NCBI RefSeq assembly: GCF_007833635.1
Contig: NZ_CP031125.1
Location: 1 to 64,000, forward strand
DNA: 64,000 bases
Source of the DNA: Candidatus Pelagibacter sp. FZCC0015
GTDB taxonomy: Bacteria; Pseudomonadota; Alphaproteobacteria; Pelagibacterales; Pelagibacteraceae
Direction of reading: 5' to 3'
Shown: positions 1 to 8,929 of the stretch, piece by piece
Layout: every line of letters starts with the position of its first letter
How positions within the stretch are numbered: position 1 is the first letter of the stretch
Position numbers and translations under genes: made by a program
Notes under the pieces: model-generated
What the model saw: the letters and a program-made list of their open reading frames with translations, nothing else
Databases searched by the model: none
What the model was told of the DNA's origin: nothing

Positions 1-53
1 TCATGACGATCTGTGCAATCCATCATAGGAGCAACTGATACTTTCCTATTCAT
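1..53 (-). CDS. dusA: tRNA-dihydrouridine synthase A, N-terminal fragment
   Basis: Only the first 17 codons lie in the window; the rest runs off the left edge. They start at an ATG (51-53 read in reverse) and give MNRKVSVAPMMDCTDRHD, the characteristic opening of DusA enzymes, where the V-A-P-M-M-D segment begins the FMN-binding barrel. DusA reduces uridine to dihydrouridine in the D-loop of tRNAs using FMN and NADPH. The identification rests on this short, well conserved stretch alone. Confidence 0.72.
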   Translation of the reverse strand, partial: MNRKVSVAPMMDCTDRH

Positions 54-75
54 GGTATAACTTTATATTATTTTT

Positions 76-612
76 TTAAGAGTTTGAAGCTTCAGTGTCG
101 TCTGAAGATACGTCTGCTTCTTGATTTTCTGACTCTGATACTTCATCTAAAGAAACTTCTCCTTGATCATTCATCGTTTCTTCGCCTACGGAATTATCAA
201 CGTCTGCTGTAGCTGTTTCAGATAGTTCAGCTAAATCTTCTTTTGTTACTTGAATTTTTTCTGGAGTTTTTCTTGCTCGTTTAGATGGTAAAATTGGAGT
301 ACCACTTTTTGAAATTTCTCCTTTATATAGATTTTCAAAATCATCACCTATTTCTTCATCATCCTCTGCACTATCATCAACTTGTTCAACATGTTTTCTA
401 AGTTTGTAAACAGCACTATCAGTTAAATCTGAAACTTTAATTTTCTCTTCTGCAATTTCTCTTAATGAAATAACTGTATTTTTATCGTTATCTCTATCAA
501 TTGTTGGTTCTATTCCTGCATTTAATTGAGTGGCTCTTTCTTTAGCAACTAGTACTAATTCATAAGGGCTCTCTACTTTATCTATGCAGTCTTCTACGGT
601 TACTCTTGCCAT
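76..612 (-). CDS. rpoZ: RNA polymerase omega subunit with long acidic C-terminal tail
   Basis: The first ~65 residues match omega: MARVTVEDC, ELVLVAKERA, then DRDNDKNTVISLREIAEEKI, the segment that packs on the beta-prime C-terminus. Omega helps assemble and stabilise RNA polymerase. At 178 residues the protein is much longer than usual (about 70-130). Residues from ~75 onward are hydrophilic and rich in Asp, Glu and Ser, with a basic patch near KRARKTPEK. This tail is probably disordered. The start is the only ATG that preserves the MARVTVEDC opening. Confidence 0.93.
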   Translation of the reverse strand: MARVTVEDCIDKVESPYELVLVAKERATQLNAGIEPTIDRDNDKNTVISLREIAEEKIKVSDLTDSAVYKLRKHVEQVDDSAEDDEEIGDDFENLYKGEISKSGTPILPSKRARKTPEKIQVTKEDLAELSETATADVDNSVGEETMNDQGEVSLDEVSESENQEADVSSDDTEASNS

Positions 613-655
613 GCGGAGTATCTACACAGTGAGTCTTTAAAAATCAAGGGCTATT

Positions 656-1861
656 TTATAAATAATTAGGATTTAGCTTATTTTTAACCAAATAAAGAAG
701 AATAATTGAACCAAAGATATAAGTTCCTGAAACAACGGCTATCTGTTCAATTGAAAAGCCAATATCAATCAGAAAGCCAAATAGTGCTGTACCAAATGCT
801 GTTGAAAATACCATCAATGCTGTTGTTAAAGCCTTTATTGAGCCAATATATTTAACACCATAAATCTCAGCCCAAGTTGAGGAACCAAGTACGTTTGCCA
901 AACCATTGGTGACGCCTACCAAACCGAAAAATACAAAAGAAGACAGCGGTGCATTAAAATAGTAGAGAACTACAGTACCAAAAAGAAGTGGGATATTCAT
1001 ATAGATTAATAATTTTCTACTAGAAAATTTATCAATTAAAAAACCAGATATAAAAAGAGTAATTACTGATAAAATAGAGTAAGCCATAAATGATTGTGCA
1101 ATCACATAAGGTCCCCACTCTTTAGAAGAGGATATAAATGACTGATAAACAAAAGATCCTGTTGCAATCCATGGCATTGCTAACATCGTCATACAAATAA
1201 TGTAAAATCTATAATCTTTTAAAACTTCTATTCTTTTCCATTGTTTAATTTCTTTATTATTCTCTTCTATTTTAGATTCTTCTCTCGTATCAAGCTTAAC
1301 ATCTTTAACTAAAAGAAAAGTAGCAACAGGTAGAACAAGTATAACTAAAATAGAAATTGAAACCCAAATATCTCTCCATTCTATAAAAGTTAATAAAAAA
1401 ACAATTAAAACTGGCATTATAAATTCAGCCAATGACAATCCTAACCAACCTGTACTTAAAGCCCTACCTCTATTTTTTTCAAAAAAACGTGATATGGTTG
1501 TTGTGGCTGTGTGACTTGATAATCCTTGTCCAGCTAAACGCATTAAAAAAATTCCTACAAATAAAAAAATAACAGATGAAATTTTTGAAAATATAAAACA
1601 GGAAGCTGATAAAAAAATTATTACATAAGATGCAAATTTTAATATGTTTACGTCATCGATTTTTTTTCCAATCCAAACTAAAACAATACTACTTAATAAA
1701 GTGGCTGATGCATAAATTGAGCCAAATTGTCCATGTGTAATTGATAGGGCGTCTCTAATACTAGAATTAAATAGGCCAAGAAAAAAACTCTGTCCAAAAC
1801 TTGAAAAAAATGTAAAAATAAAACCAAATACAATTACTTTTAAACTTAAACTTTTAAACAT
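656..1861 (-). CDS. Major facilitator superfamily permease
   Basis: A 401-residue protein with about twelve hydrophobic segments and a charged central loop (about residues 190-210, KLDTREESKIEENNKEIKQW), the usual 6+6 MFS plan. Segment 2-3 loops carry a G-R-x-x-D-like WIGKKIDD motif and a later FLIDKFSSRKL motif, both typical of MFS loops 2-3 and 8-9. It acts in the inner membrane. The substrate cannot be told from sequence; the gene stands alone, divergent from the dehydrogenase that starts 12 bp away. Confidence 0.85.
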   Translation of the reverse strand: MFKSLSLKVIVFGFIFTFFSSFGQSFFLGLFNSSIRDALSITHGQFGSIYASATLLSSIVLVWIGKKIDDVNILKFASYVIIFLSASCFIFSKISSVIFLFVGIFLMRLAGQGLSSHTATTTISRFFEKNRGRALSTGWLGLSLAEFIMPVLIVFLLTFIEWRDIWVSISILVILVLPVATFLLVKDVKLDTREESKIEENNKEIKQWKRIEVLKDYRFYIICMTMLAMPWIATGSFVYQSFISSSKEWGPYVIAQSFMAYSILSVITLFISGFLIDKFSSRKLLIYMNIPLLFGTVVLYYFNAPLSSFVFFGLVGVTNGLANVLGSSTWAEIYGVKYIGSIKALTTALMVFSTAFGTALFGFLIDIGFSIEQIAVVSGTYIFGSIILLYLVKNKLNPNYL

Positions 1862-1873
1862 AGAAAAAAAATT

Positions 1874-2749
1874 ATGACTTGTAATGTTGCTTTCATAGGT
1901 CTTGGGGTTATGGGCTACCCAATGGCTGGATATATATCAAAAGCCGGACACAATGTAACTGTTTTTAATAGAACTAAATCTAAAGCTGAAAAATGGATTG
2001 GTGAATACAAAGGCAAAATGGCAAATACCCCTGCTGAAGCTGCAAATGGTGCTGATTTTATTTTCACTTGTGTGGGTAACGACAATGATCTTAGAGAAGT
2101 AGCAACAGGAGAGAATGGTCTATTTAATACTGCAAAAGCAGGATCTATTTTTATAGATAATTCAACTGTATCAGCTGAAGTATCAAGAGAATTATATAAA
2201 GCAGCTAAAGATAAAGGTTTCGAATTTCTAGATGCACCAATTTCAGGAGGCCAATCAGGTGCAGAAGGTGGAATACTAACTGTAATGGTTGGTGGTGATG
2301 AAGAGGTTTTTAAAAAAGCAGAACCAGTTATTGATTGTTATAGTAAAAAAGTAAAACTAATTGGTCCTTGTGGAAGTGGTCAACTTACTAAAATGATGAA
2401 CCAAATGTGTATTGCAGGAACAGTTCAAGGTTTATCAGAAGCTATAAATTTTGGAATTAACGCAGGTTTAGATATGGATAAAGTTATGGAAACCATATCT
2501 AAAGGTGCAGCACAATCTTGGCAAATGGAAAATAGATATAGAACTATGACTGATGATAAGTTTGATTATGGATTTGCTATTGATTGGATGAGAAAAGATT
2601 TAAAAATTGCAATTGAAGAAGCAAAAAGAAATGGTTCGCCTGTGCCAATTACAGAAATTATAGATGGCTACTACGCTGAAGTTCAAGAAATGGGTGGTAA
2701 TCGTTGGGATAGCTCAGGTTTAATTGCTAGATTAAAAAAGAAAAAATAA
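1874..2749 (+). CDS. NAD(P)-dependent 3-hydroxyisobutyrate-type dehydrogenase
   Basis: The 291-residue protein has the beta-hydroxyacid dehydrogenase plan: N-terminal Rossmann motif GLGVMG (residues 9-14), substrate-binding DAPISGGQSGAEGG (about 120-133) and the catalytic lysine in KMMNQ (K173). Family members oxidise 3-hydroxyisobutyrate, tartronate semialdehyde or related short hydroxyacids. The gene lies 5 bp before a PNPOx-like gene and is probably cotranscribed with it. The exact substrate (valine degradation versus glyoxylate/tartronate metabolism) is not decided by the sequence. Confidence 0.88.
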   Translation: MTCNVAFIGLGVMGYPMAGYISKAGHNVTVFNRTKSKAEKWIGEYKGKMANTPAEAANGADFIFTCVGNDNDLREVATGENGLFNTAKAGSIFIDNSTVSAEVSRELYKAAKDKGFEFLDAPISGGQSGAEGGILTVMVGGDEEVFKKAEPVIDCYSKKVKLIGPCGSGQLTKMMNQMCIAGTVQGLSEAINFGINAGLDMDKVMETISKGAAQSWQMENRYRTMTDDKFDYGFAIDWMRKDLKIAIEEAKRNGSPVPITEIIDGYYAEVQEMGGNRWDSSGLIARLKKKK

Positions 2750-2754
2750 TACTT

Positions 2755-3360
2755 GTGACGGATACAGTTCCTTATTATGAGGACTTTGCTGAGATCAAAA
2801 AAAAAATTTGGTCCATGCTAGATAATGCTGTTAAAGATAGAAGTTCTCCTTTTAGAATACCAGTATTTATTTGTGGCAATCAATCAGACTTTGATGGACG
2901 AATTGTAGTTCTTAGAAAATCTGATCAATCAAATAATCTTGTGCAATATCATAGTGATATACGATCAGATAAAATTGAAAAGTTAAAAGCAAATAAAAAC
3001 GCAGCAATGTTATTTTACGATAAAGATGAAAAAATACAGGTTAGATTGAAAGTTGAATGTACTGTTAATCATAATAACGAAGTAACAAAAGAATCTTGGT
3101 CTAAAACCCAACATATTAGCAGAAAATGTTATTTAGTTGATAATGGTCCGGGAACCGAGTCGGATCTACCAACCTCTGGACTAAAACCAGAGTTAGACAA
3201 TTTTGATTACACGAAAGAACAAAGCGAAGAAGGTTACAAAAACTTTACTGTTATTCAGTGCAAGATTAAATCAATAGAATGGCTTTATTTAGCAGCTAAG
3301 GGTCATAGAAGAGCAAAATTTAATTTAGAAAATAATAAAGATACTTGGTTAGTTCCATAG
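2755..3360 (+). CDS. Pyridoxamine 5'-phosphate oxidase-like flavoprotein
   Basis: A 201-residue protein with the split-barrel FMN-binding fold: an RIVVLRKSDQ strand pair, a DIRSDKIEKLKANKNAAMLFYDK segment equivalent to the phosphate and FMN contact region, and a C-terminal KSIEWLYLAAKGHRRAKF stretch. It starts at GTG (2755), 5 bp after the preceding gene, so translation is probably coupled. Known relatives include PdxH-like enzymes and heme- or F420-interacting proteins. The divergent C-terminus argues against a confident PdxH call. Confidence 0.7.
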   Translation: MTDTVPYYEDFAEIKKKIWSMLDNAVKDRSSPFRIPVFICGNQSDFDGRIVVLRKSDQSNNLVQYHSDIRSDKIEKLKANKNAAMLFYDKDEKIQVRLKVECTVNHNNEVTKESWSKTQHISRKCYLVDNGPGTESDLPTSGLKPELDNFDYTKEQSEEGYKNFTVIQCKIKSIEWLYLAAKGHRRAKFNLENNKDTWLVP

Positions 3361-3564
3361 ATGGTTACTGGATATATATTTACAGCATTTCTTATATTTT
3401 TAGGATTGGCTGTAATGAGATTTGGAAGTATTTATTTTAAAAAATTTAAAGAGGATAAAACAAAAATTAAATCTAAGTTAAGTGGACAAATATCTTTTTT
3501 GATTTTGTTTTTCATAATAATTGGATTGATAGTTTATTCAGTGAACGATCTATTATTTAACTAA
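3361..3564 (+). CDS. Small two-helix membrane protein, unknown function
   Basis: A 67-residue protein beginning directly after the stop codon of the PNPOx-like gene (0 bp gap). Two hydrophobic helices, about residues 3-22 and 45-65, flank a basic loop (KKFKEDKTKIKSK) that would face the cytoplasm. No family was recognised. The tight spacing and clear membrane pattern support a real gene at the end of this three-gene operon. Confidence 0.65.
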   Translation: MVTGYIFTAFLIFLGLAVMRFGSIYFKKFKEDKTKIKSKLSGQISFLILFFIIIGLIVYSVNDLLFN

Positions 3565-3577
3565 ACCAGTTATTCTT

Positions 3578-3868
3578 TCAAATACCTTTAATAATTATAT
3601 TTGTACCTTCAGAATTATCTAATCTTATCTGTTTTATTGGTTTGTACTCTTCAGAATTATACCATTCTAAAGCTTTTTCATATGTAGGGAATTTAAGAAT
3701 AATAATTCTAGGAAATTTTGTTTCTCCATCAAAAATTTGAAATTCACCAGCTCTTACTAAAAATTCTCCACCAAATTTTTTTACAAGTGGCGTAACCTTT
3801 TCAACATATTTTATATAATTTTCAGGATTAGTTACTTTTAATTGAGCTATTACGTAACCTGCTGGCAT
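3578..3868 (-). CDS. DUF1330 family protein
   Basis: The 96-residue protein opens MPAGYVIAQLKVTNPENYIKY and continues through GGEFLVRAGEF and ALEWYNSEEYKPIKQIR, the hallmark pattern of DUF1330, a dimeric alpha/beta-barrel fold. The W-Y-x-S-x-E-Y-x-x-x-x segment is the most conserved part. The function of this family is not established. It is followed upstream by the gamma-carbonic anhydrase gene on the same strand, 9 bp away, so the two probably form an operon. Confidence 0.82.
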   Translation of the reverse strand: MPAGYVIAQLKVTNPENYIKYVEKVTPLVKKFGGEFLVRAGEFQIFDGETKFPRIIILKFPTYEKALEWYNSEEYKPIKQIRLDNSEGTNIIIKGI

Positions 3869-3877
3869 TTATCTCCT

Positions 3878-4390
3878 TTAAAAAATTGATTTAGAATATT
3901 TTTTCCAATTATCTTGATAGTGTTTTGTATTTTCAAAGACTGCTTGTTTTTCTTCCTCTGTAACCTCTCTAACGACCTTGCCTGGAGAACCAACAACTAA
4001 TGAATTGTCAGGTATGACTTTATTTTCTGTAATTAAGGCCTTAGCTCCGATAATACAATTTTTTCCAATATTAGCTTTATTTAAAATGACAGCTCCAATT
4101 CCAATTAAACTATTGTCTCCAATAGTGCATCCATGAAGCATAACTAAATGACCAACAGTAACATTTTTTCCTACCTTTAACGGACATCCAGGATCTGTGT
4201 GTAGCACACTTCCATCTTGAACATTTGATCCCTCGCCAATATGAATGTTTTCAATATCTCCTCTGAGAACTGCATTAAACCAAATACTTGTATTTTTTTC
4301 TAAAGTAACGTCTCCTATTATTGTAGCATTAGGTGCTACCCAATTTTCGCCAGAGTTTTTTGGTTTTTTATCTTTTAAATCATAAAACAT
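3878..4390 (-). CDS. Gamma-carbonic anhydrase-like hexapeptide protein
   Basis: A 170-residue left-handed beta-helix protein with repeated hexapeptides. The three zinc-ligand histidines of the gamma-class carbonic anhydrase family are present (H64, H81, H86), as are the R43/D45 pair and Q58-D59. The C-terminal helix (EEEKQAVFENTKHYQDNWKKY) is typical of YrdA/PaaY/CaiE-type members. These trimers bind zinc or another metal; some hydrate CO2, and others are thioesterase helpers. It shares an operon with the DUF1330 gene. Confidence 0.87.
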   Translation of the reverse strand: MFYDLKDKKPKNSGENWVAPNATIIGDVTLEKNTSIWFNAVLRGDIENIHIGEGSNVQDGSVLHTDPGCPLKVGKNVTVGHLVMLHGCTIGDNSLIGIGAVILNKANIGKNCIIGAKALITENKVIPDNSLVVGSPGKVVREVTEEEKQAVFENTKHYQDNWKKYSKSIF

Positions 4391-4409
4391 AATCTATATA
4401 TTTTACATT

Positions 4410-4964
4410 ATGCCTATACAAACTCCAATATGTGATTTTGGTCAAAAAGCTATTCCATTTGAATTAAAATCTACTGATAATAAAGTTCTATCTTTAAATG
4501 ATATCAAAGGTGAAAATGGAACTTTGATAATGTTCATTTGCAATCATTGTCCATATGTAAAAGCGATTACAAAAGAATTAGTTGAAGATTGTAGTGAATT
4601 GAAAAAAATTGGCATCAACTCAGTTGCTATCTGCTCAAACGACTTTGTTAATTATCCAGACGACTCGTTTGATAACATGATCAAGTTTTCAAATGAAAAT
4701 CATTTCAATTTTCCTTACTTACATGATGAAACTCAAGAAATCGCTAAAGCATATGATGCTGTATGTACTCCAGATTTCTTTGGCTACAATAAAAATCTAG
4801 AACTTCAATACAGAGGACGATTAAGAGAACTTAAAAAGTTTATTCCAGTTAAAGAAGGAGAAAGTGATCTGCTAACAGCAATGAGACAAATAGCCGAAAC
4901 TGGAAAAGGTCCTGAAGATCAAGTACCCAGTGCAGGCTGTGGTATTAAATGGAAGTATGATTAA
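4410..4964 (+). CDS. Thioredoxin-fold redoxin (AhpC/TSA-like)
   Basis: A 184-residue protein with a redox-active CNHCPYV motif (C44, C47) after an MFIC strand, the cis-Pro loop region AVCTPDFFGYN and a C-terminal VPSAGCGIKWKYD. This pattern is that of the 'thioredoxin family protein' related to peroxiredoxins and ResA-like proteins. There is no signal peptide, so it is cytoplasmic. Its stop overlaps the start of the GT4 gene by one base (TAATG), so the two are translationally coupled. The physiological substrate is unknown. Confidence 0.83.
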   Translation: MPIQTPICDFGQKAIPFELKSTDNKVLSLNDIKGENGTLIMFICNHCPYVKAITKELVEDCSELKKIGINSVAICSNDFVNYPDDSFDNMIKFSNENHFNFPYLHDETQEIAKAYDAVCTPDFFGYNKNLELQYRGRLRELKKFIPVKEGESDLLTAMRQIAETGKGPEDQVPSAGCGIKWKYD

Positions 4965-6046
4965 TGTATCTAATTGTAACTAGATCATTCCCACCAGAGC
5001 TTGGTGGTATGCAAAATCTAATGTGGGGGCTTTCAAGAGAACTGTCTAAAAACTTTATGATAAAAGTTTTTGCAGATTATATAGAAGGTCATAAAGAATT
5101 TGATGAGCAAGCCTCTTTTTCGATCGAAAGAGTTGGAGGAATTAAATTACTTAGAAAATATAGAAAAGCACAATTAATTAATGAATATATCAAAGAAAAT
5201 AAAATTGATGGTGTTATTGCTGATCATTGGAAAAGTTTAGAGCTTATTAAAACTTCTAAGAAAAAATACTGTTTAATTCATAGTAAAGAAATCAACCATC
5301 CTAAAGGTTCTAGTCAAAATAAAAGAGTAGTTAGTGTTTTAAATAATGTTGAAAAAGTTATAGCAAATTCTCAATTTACAAAAAATCTAGCAATAGAACT
5401 TGGTGTTAATGTAAATAAAGTAATTGTAATAAATCCAGGTGTGGATCCTGCTGAAGAATTAAATAAAAAAACTTTAGATAAAGTTGAAAGTATACTTAAA
5501 GTTAAAAATCCAAGACTAATTACAGTTTCAAGATTTGATAAGCGTAAAAATCATGAAAAAATAGTTATGGCTTTGAGAAATTTGAAACAAATATATCCTG
5601 ACATTGTTTACATTTGTGTTGGATATGGAGAAGAGGAAGAAAATATTAAAAAGCTAGTAAAAGAGCTGGATCTTGAAGCACAAGTTATGTTTTTTAAAAA
5701 TATTAGTAATGAATTAAAAAATGCTTTAGTTTCAAAATCAAATATTTTTGTAATGCCGTCCATAATCCATAAAAAATCAGTTGAAGGTTTTGGTATTGCA
5801 TATGTTGAAGCTGCACAATTCGGTATTCCATCCATTGGTGGTAAAGATGGCGGTGCAGCAGATGCAATTGATCATGAAAAGACTGGTTTGATATGTGATG
5901 GAAATAATCTTGATGACATTTATTCTTCAATTAACTTAATGTTGGAAAATAAAAAATATTTAGAGCTTGGAAAAAATGCAAAAGAATTTGTTAATAAATT
6001 TCAATGGTCAAAAATAATTGAAGAATACAAAAAGATATTAAATTGA
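4964..6046 (+). CDS. Glycosyltransferase family 4
   Basis: The 360-residue protein has the GT-B fold. The N-terminus has the glycine-rich acceptor loop FPPELGGMQNLMWGLSREL. The C-terminal donor domain has ITVSRFDKRKNHEKI, the usual R-x-x-x-K-x-x nucleotide-sugar segment, and the retaining E-x7-E element in KKSVEGFGIAYVEAAQFGIPSIGG. It probably adds a hexose to lipopolysaccharide or another surface glycan in the cytoplasm. It is coupled to the redoxin gene before it and to the DMT permease after it. Confidence 0.9.
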   Translation: MYLIVTRSFPPELGGMQNLMWGLSRELSKNFMIKVFADYIEGHKEFDEQASFSIERVGGIKLLRKYRKAQLINEYIKENKIDGVIADHWKSLELIKTSKKKYCLIHSKEINHPKGSSQNKRVVSVLNNVEKVIANSQFTKNLAIELGVNVNKVIVINPGVDPAEELNKKTLDKVESILKVKNPRLITVSRFDKRKNHEKIVMALRNLKQIYPDIVYICVGYGEEEENIKKLVKELDLEAQVMFFKNISNELKNALVSKSNIFVMPSIIHKKSVEGFGIAYVEAAQFGIPSIGGKDGGAADAIDHEKTGLICDGNNLDDIYSSINLMLENKKYLELGKNAKEFVNKFQWSKIIEEYKKILN

Positions 6047-6933
6047 TTTCAAATAATAAATTAGCAATTTTTTTAATTATAATCTCAGTTTTTTGTGGAA
6101 CATTAATGTTAACCTTTTTAAAATTAGCACAAGAAGAAGTTAATGTTTATGTTGCAGGGTTTTTTAGGTTTTTATTTGGTTTCCTAATTATTTTTCCCTA
6201 TATGCTAAAATCTAAATTTACAGTTTTTAAAACAAATCATCATAAAAAACATTTTTTAAGAGCGGTTTTAAACTTGCCTTCAATGCTGTTATATTTCTCA
6301 GCCTTAGTAATGATGCCAATTGAAAAAGCTACAGCTATATCTTTTGTGGTTCCTTTTATAGTAACAATATTGGCAGTTTTGTTTCTGGGAGAAAAAATTT
6401 ACATATATAGAAGTTTTGCACTAGTTTTAGGATTTATTGGAATGTTAATAATTTTAAGACCAGGAATAATTGAAATCTCTCTTGGAGTTTATATGGCACT
6501 GGCATCGTCTTTTATGTGGTCAATAGTAATTATAATTACAAAAACTATCGCAAAAGATGATAGTTCGATTACGATTTTATCTTATGGATACACGTTTATG
6601 ACAATTTTTAGTTTCATTATTGCGTTGTTTTATTGGCAAACACCTAGTTTTCAAACTTTGATTTATTTATTTTTTGCAGGTTTGTTTGGTACATTGTTAC
6701 ATCTTTGCATAAATCACGCATACAAATTAGTAGATGTTAGTATGACACAACCATACTCGTTTCTAAGTTTAGTGTTTGCTTCTTTAATTGGCTATTATGT
6801 TTTTAGTGAAACACCTGATCTATTCACTTGGATTGGTGCTAGTGTTATATTTTTAGGTGTTTTAATCATGTCATATCGTGAAATGAAGCTCGATAAAGAA
6901 ATCATTAGAAAACGTATAGATATTAAATCTTAA
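6043..6933 (+). CDS. EamA/DMT-family permease
   Basis: A 296-residue protein with ten hydrophobic helices in two EamA repeats. The first repeat ends in the typical FLGEKIYIYRSFALVLGFIGMLIILRP stretch, and the second in SETPDLFTWIGASVIFLGVLIM. It starts at TTG (6043) inside the stop codon of the glycosyltransferase gene (shared TTGA), a start typical of coupled genes. Substrates of this family vary (amino acids, purines, nucleotide sugars), and none can be assigned here. Its stop overlaps that of the convergent tctA gene by four bases. Confidence 0.85.
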   Translation: MISNNKLAIFLIIISVFCGTLMLTFLKLAQEEVNVYVAGFFRFLFGFLIIFPYMLKSKFTVFKTNHHKKHFLRAVLNLPSMLLYFSALVMMPIEKATAISFVVPFIVTILAVLFLGEKIYIYRSFALVLGFIGMLIILRPGIIEISLGVYMALASSFMWSIVIIITKTIAKDDSSITILSYGYTFMTIFSFIIALFYWQTPSFQTLIYLFFAGLFGTLLHLCINHAYKLVDVSMTQPYSFLSLVFASLIGYYVFSETPDLFTWIGASVIFLGVLIMSYREMKLDKEIIRKRIDIKS

Positions 6934-8429
6934 TTTTTCCTCTTAAGGGTTTTGTAAATATGCCAAACTACAATTAAAATTGTAGTTGCTAGGATACATG
7001 CAGTTAATGTTCTGTCCCACAAAAATTCCCATGAACCATTACTTAATAACAAAGACCTTCTGAGATTTTCCTCCATCAATCCACCTAAAACAAAAGCTAA
7101 TATCAAAGGTGGCATAGGGAAATCATATAATCTTAAAAAAGTTGCAACTACAGCAATTCCGATCATTAAATAAATATCAAAATTATTAAATGACATTACG
7201 TAAATCCCAGTAACAGAGAAAAATAAAATTAAAGGAATTAAATAATTTTTAGGAACAGCAAGAATTCTGGCTATATAAGGAATGAGTGGTAAGTTTAATA
7301 TAAGAAGTATTACCATTCCAATATACATAGACATAATTATTGACCAAAAAATCTCTGGATTAGTCATGTAAAGTCTAGGACCGGGCTGAACACCAAAACC
7401 TAATAATGCTCCTAACATTACAGCTGTAGTTCCACTTCCGGGAATTCCTAAAGTAAGCATTGGCACAAAAGAACCTGAGCAAGCAGCATTGTTTGCAGTT
7501 TCTGGTGCAGATAATCCATTTACACTGCCTTTACCAAATTTTTCTTTTTCTTCATCGCTAACAACATTTCGTTCCATGCCATAAGCTAAAAAAGATGCAA
7601 TTGTTGCTCCTGCTCCTGGAAGAACACCAATTAAAAATCCTATTACTGAAGATCTAGGGATTGTTTTATACATTTTTGTACGTTCTTCTTTGTTAATTTT
7701 AATAGAACCAAGTTCAGTTAAAGAAACTTGTTTAGCAGCACTGGTTGGATCGTTTCTTTTTAAAATAATTGTTAAAGCTTCACTCATTGCAAAAGTTGCC
7801 ATCACAACTAGTACGAAACTAATACCGTCAGTTAAGTTCATATTGTTAAATGTATATCTTGTGATATCAGATAAACTATCTTGACCAACTGAAGCTAACA
7901 TCAAACCTAAAACAACCATCATCATTGCTTTTAAAAATTGTCCTTTGGATGAAAAAGCAGCAATGGCAGTTAAACCTAAAATCATCAAAGCAAAATAATC
8001 AGGTGATCTAAAAGACAAACTTACTTTGGATAAGCTCGGTGCCATAAATAACAAATAAATTGCAGATAATGTACCACCTGCAAATGAGCTCCATGCAGCA
8101 ATTGCTAAAGCTTTTCCAGCTTTACCTTGCTGCGCCATTGGATAACCATCAAATGAAGTTGCTACTGTTCCTGGAACACCGGGGGCATTTAATAATATTG
8201 AAGAAGTTGATCCACCAAATACTGCTCCATAATAAACTCCAGCCATTAAAATTAACCCAGTTGCAGGTTCAAAACCATATGTAATAGGTATCATTAAAGC
8301 TATTGCAGTCATTGGACCAAGACCAGGAAGCATTCCAATGATTGTTCCAAAAAAACAACCGACCATAACCATTAGTATATTTTGGAGTGTAAGTGCTGTT
8401 GTTAATCCAATTAGTATTCCTTCAATCAT
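6930..8429 (-). CDS. tctA: Tripartite tricarboxylate transporter, large membrane subunit
   Basis: A 499-residue protein with ~11-12 membrane helices and the two conserved TctA motifs: GMLPGLGPMTAIALMIPITYG near the N-terminus and a GVLPGAGATIASFLAYGMERNV repeat near residue 260. APETANNAACSGSFVPMLTLGIPGSGTTAVMLGALL is also diagnostic. It forms the sodium- or proton-driven translocation channel fed by periplasmic TctC. It overlaps tctB by 4 bp in the tctC-tctB-tctA operon. The substrate is a di- or tricarboxylate or another organic acid and is not decided by sequence. Confidence 0.95.
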   Translation of the reverse strand: MIEGILIGLTTALTLQNILMVMVGCFFGTIIGMLPGLGPMTAIALMIPITYGFEPATGLILMAGVYYGAVFGGSTSSILLNAPGVPGTVATSFDGYPMAQQGKAGKALAIAAWSSFAGGTLSAIYLLFMAPSLSKVSLSFRSPDYFALMILGLTAIAAFSSKGQFLKAMMMVVLGLMLASVGQDSLSDITRYTFNNMNLTDGISFVLVVMATFAMSEALTIILKRNDPTSAAKQVSLTELGSIKINKEERTKMYKTIPRSSVIGFLIGVLPGAGATIASFLAYGMERNVVSDEEKEKFGKGSVNGLSAPETANNAACSGSFVPMLTLGIPGSGTTAVMLGALLGFGVQPGPRLYMTNPEIFWSIIMSMYIGMVILLILNLPLIPYIARILAVPKNYLIPLILFFSVTGIYVMSFNNFDIYLMIGIAVVATFLRLYDFPMPPLILAFVLGGLMEENLRRSLLLSNGSWEFLWDRTLTACILATTILIVVWHIYKTLKRKN

Positions 8430-8896
8430 CCCATAACTCCAATTGATTGTAAGAATGGATCTCTTAAATAAATATCAAGAATACCATGAAGTAAATACAT
8501 AAAGGCAGCAACGAATGGAAAGGATAATAAAAACATTAAAATCCATCTTCGTTCTCCTAAAAAATAATATGAAGCAAATAAAAATAATGAAGTGGTTAAA
8601 AAATAACCAACTTTTAAAATTGTAGCTCCGTAAATAATAGCGATTAATATAAGTATACCTGTTTTTTTATACTCTAAATTTTTATGCTCTACTTTAATTG
8701 TATTTGGGTCTGGTAAAATGAGTTTTAATCCAGAAAAAAATAAACCTGCATAACCTAAATAAATTGGAAATGTTCTAGCATTAAATGGAGCATTTTCATC
8801 AAATGTGAAAACTTGAATTTGATAAGCTAAATATAAATAGAATGCAGAAAAAATAAAAAAGAGCAGTGATATAATTTTTGTAGTATTTATATTCAC
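8426..8896 (-). CDS. tctB: Tripartite tricarboxylate transporter, small membrane subunit
   Basis: A 156-residue protein with four hydrophobic helices in the TctB arrangement, with NARTFPIYLGYAGLFFSGLKLIL in the first half and FLLGERRWILMFLLSFPFVAAFMYLL-type C-terminal helices. It starts at GTG (8896) with a weak GAG ahead. TctB is the small partner of TctA in the inner membrane and its exact mechanical role is unclear. It sits 28 bp after tctC, separated from it by a short stem-loop. Confidence 0.88.
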   Translation of the reverse strand: MNINTTKIISLLFFIFSAFYLYLAYQIQVFTFDENAPFNARTFPIYLGYAGLFFSGLKLILPDPNTIKVEHKNLEYKKTGILILIAIIYGATILKVGYFLTTSLFLFASYYFLGERRWILMFLLSFPFVAAFMYLLHGILDIYLRDPFLQSIGVMG

Positions 8897-8912
8897 TGCT
8901 CTAATTTTAATT

Positions 8913-8929
8913 TCTAACCAAATGTTAGA
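8913..8929 (-). other. Weak stem-loop after tctC
   Basis: Arms TCTAAC (8913-8918) and GTTAGA (8924-8929) with a five-base loop span the tctC stop codon and the space before the tctB start. Without a T-run it is not a terminator by itself. It belongs to the series of hairpins that follow binding-protein genes in this window, and is the weakest of them. Confidence 0.4.
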
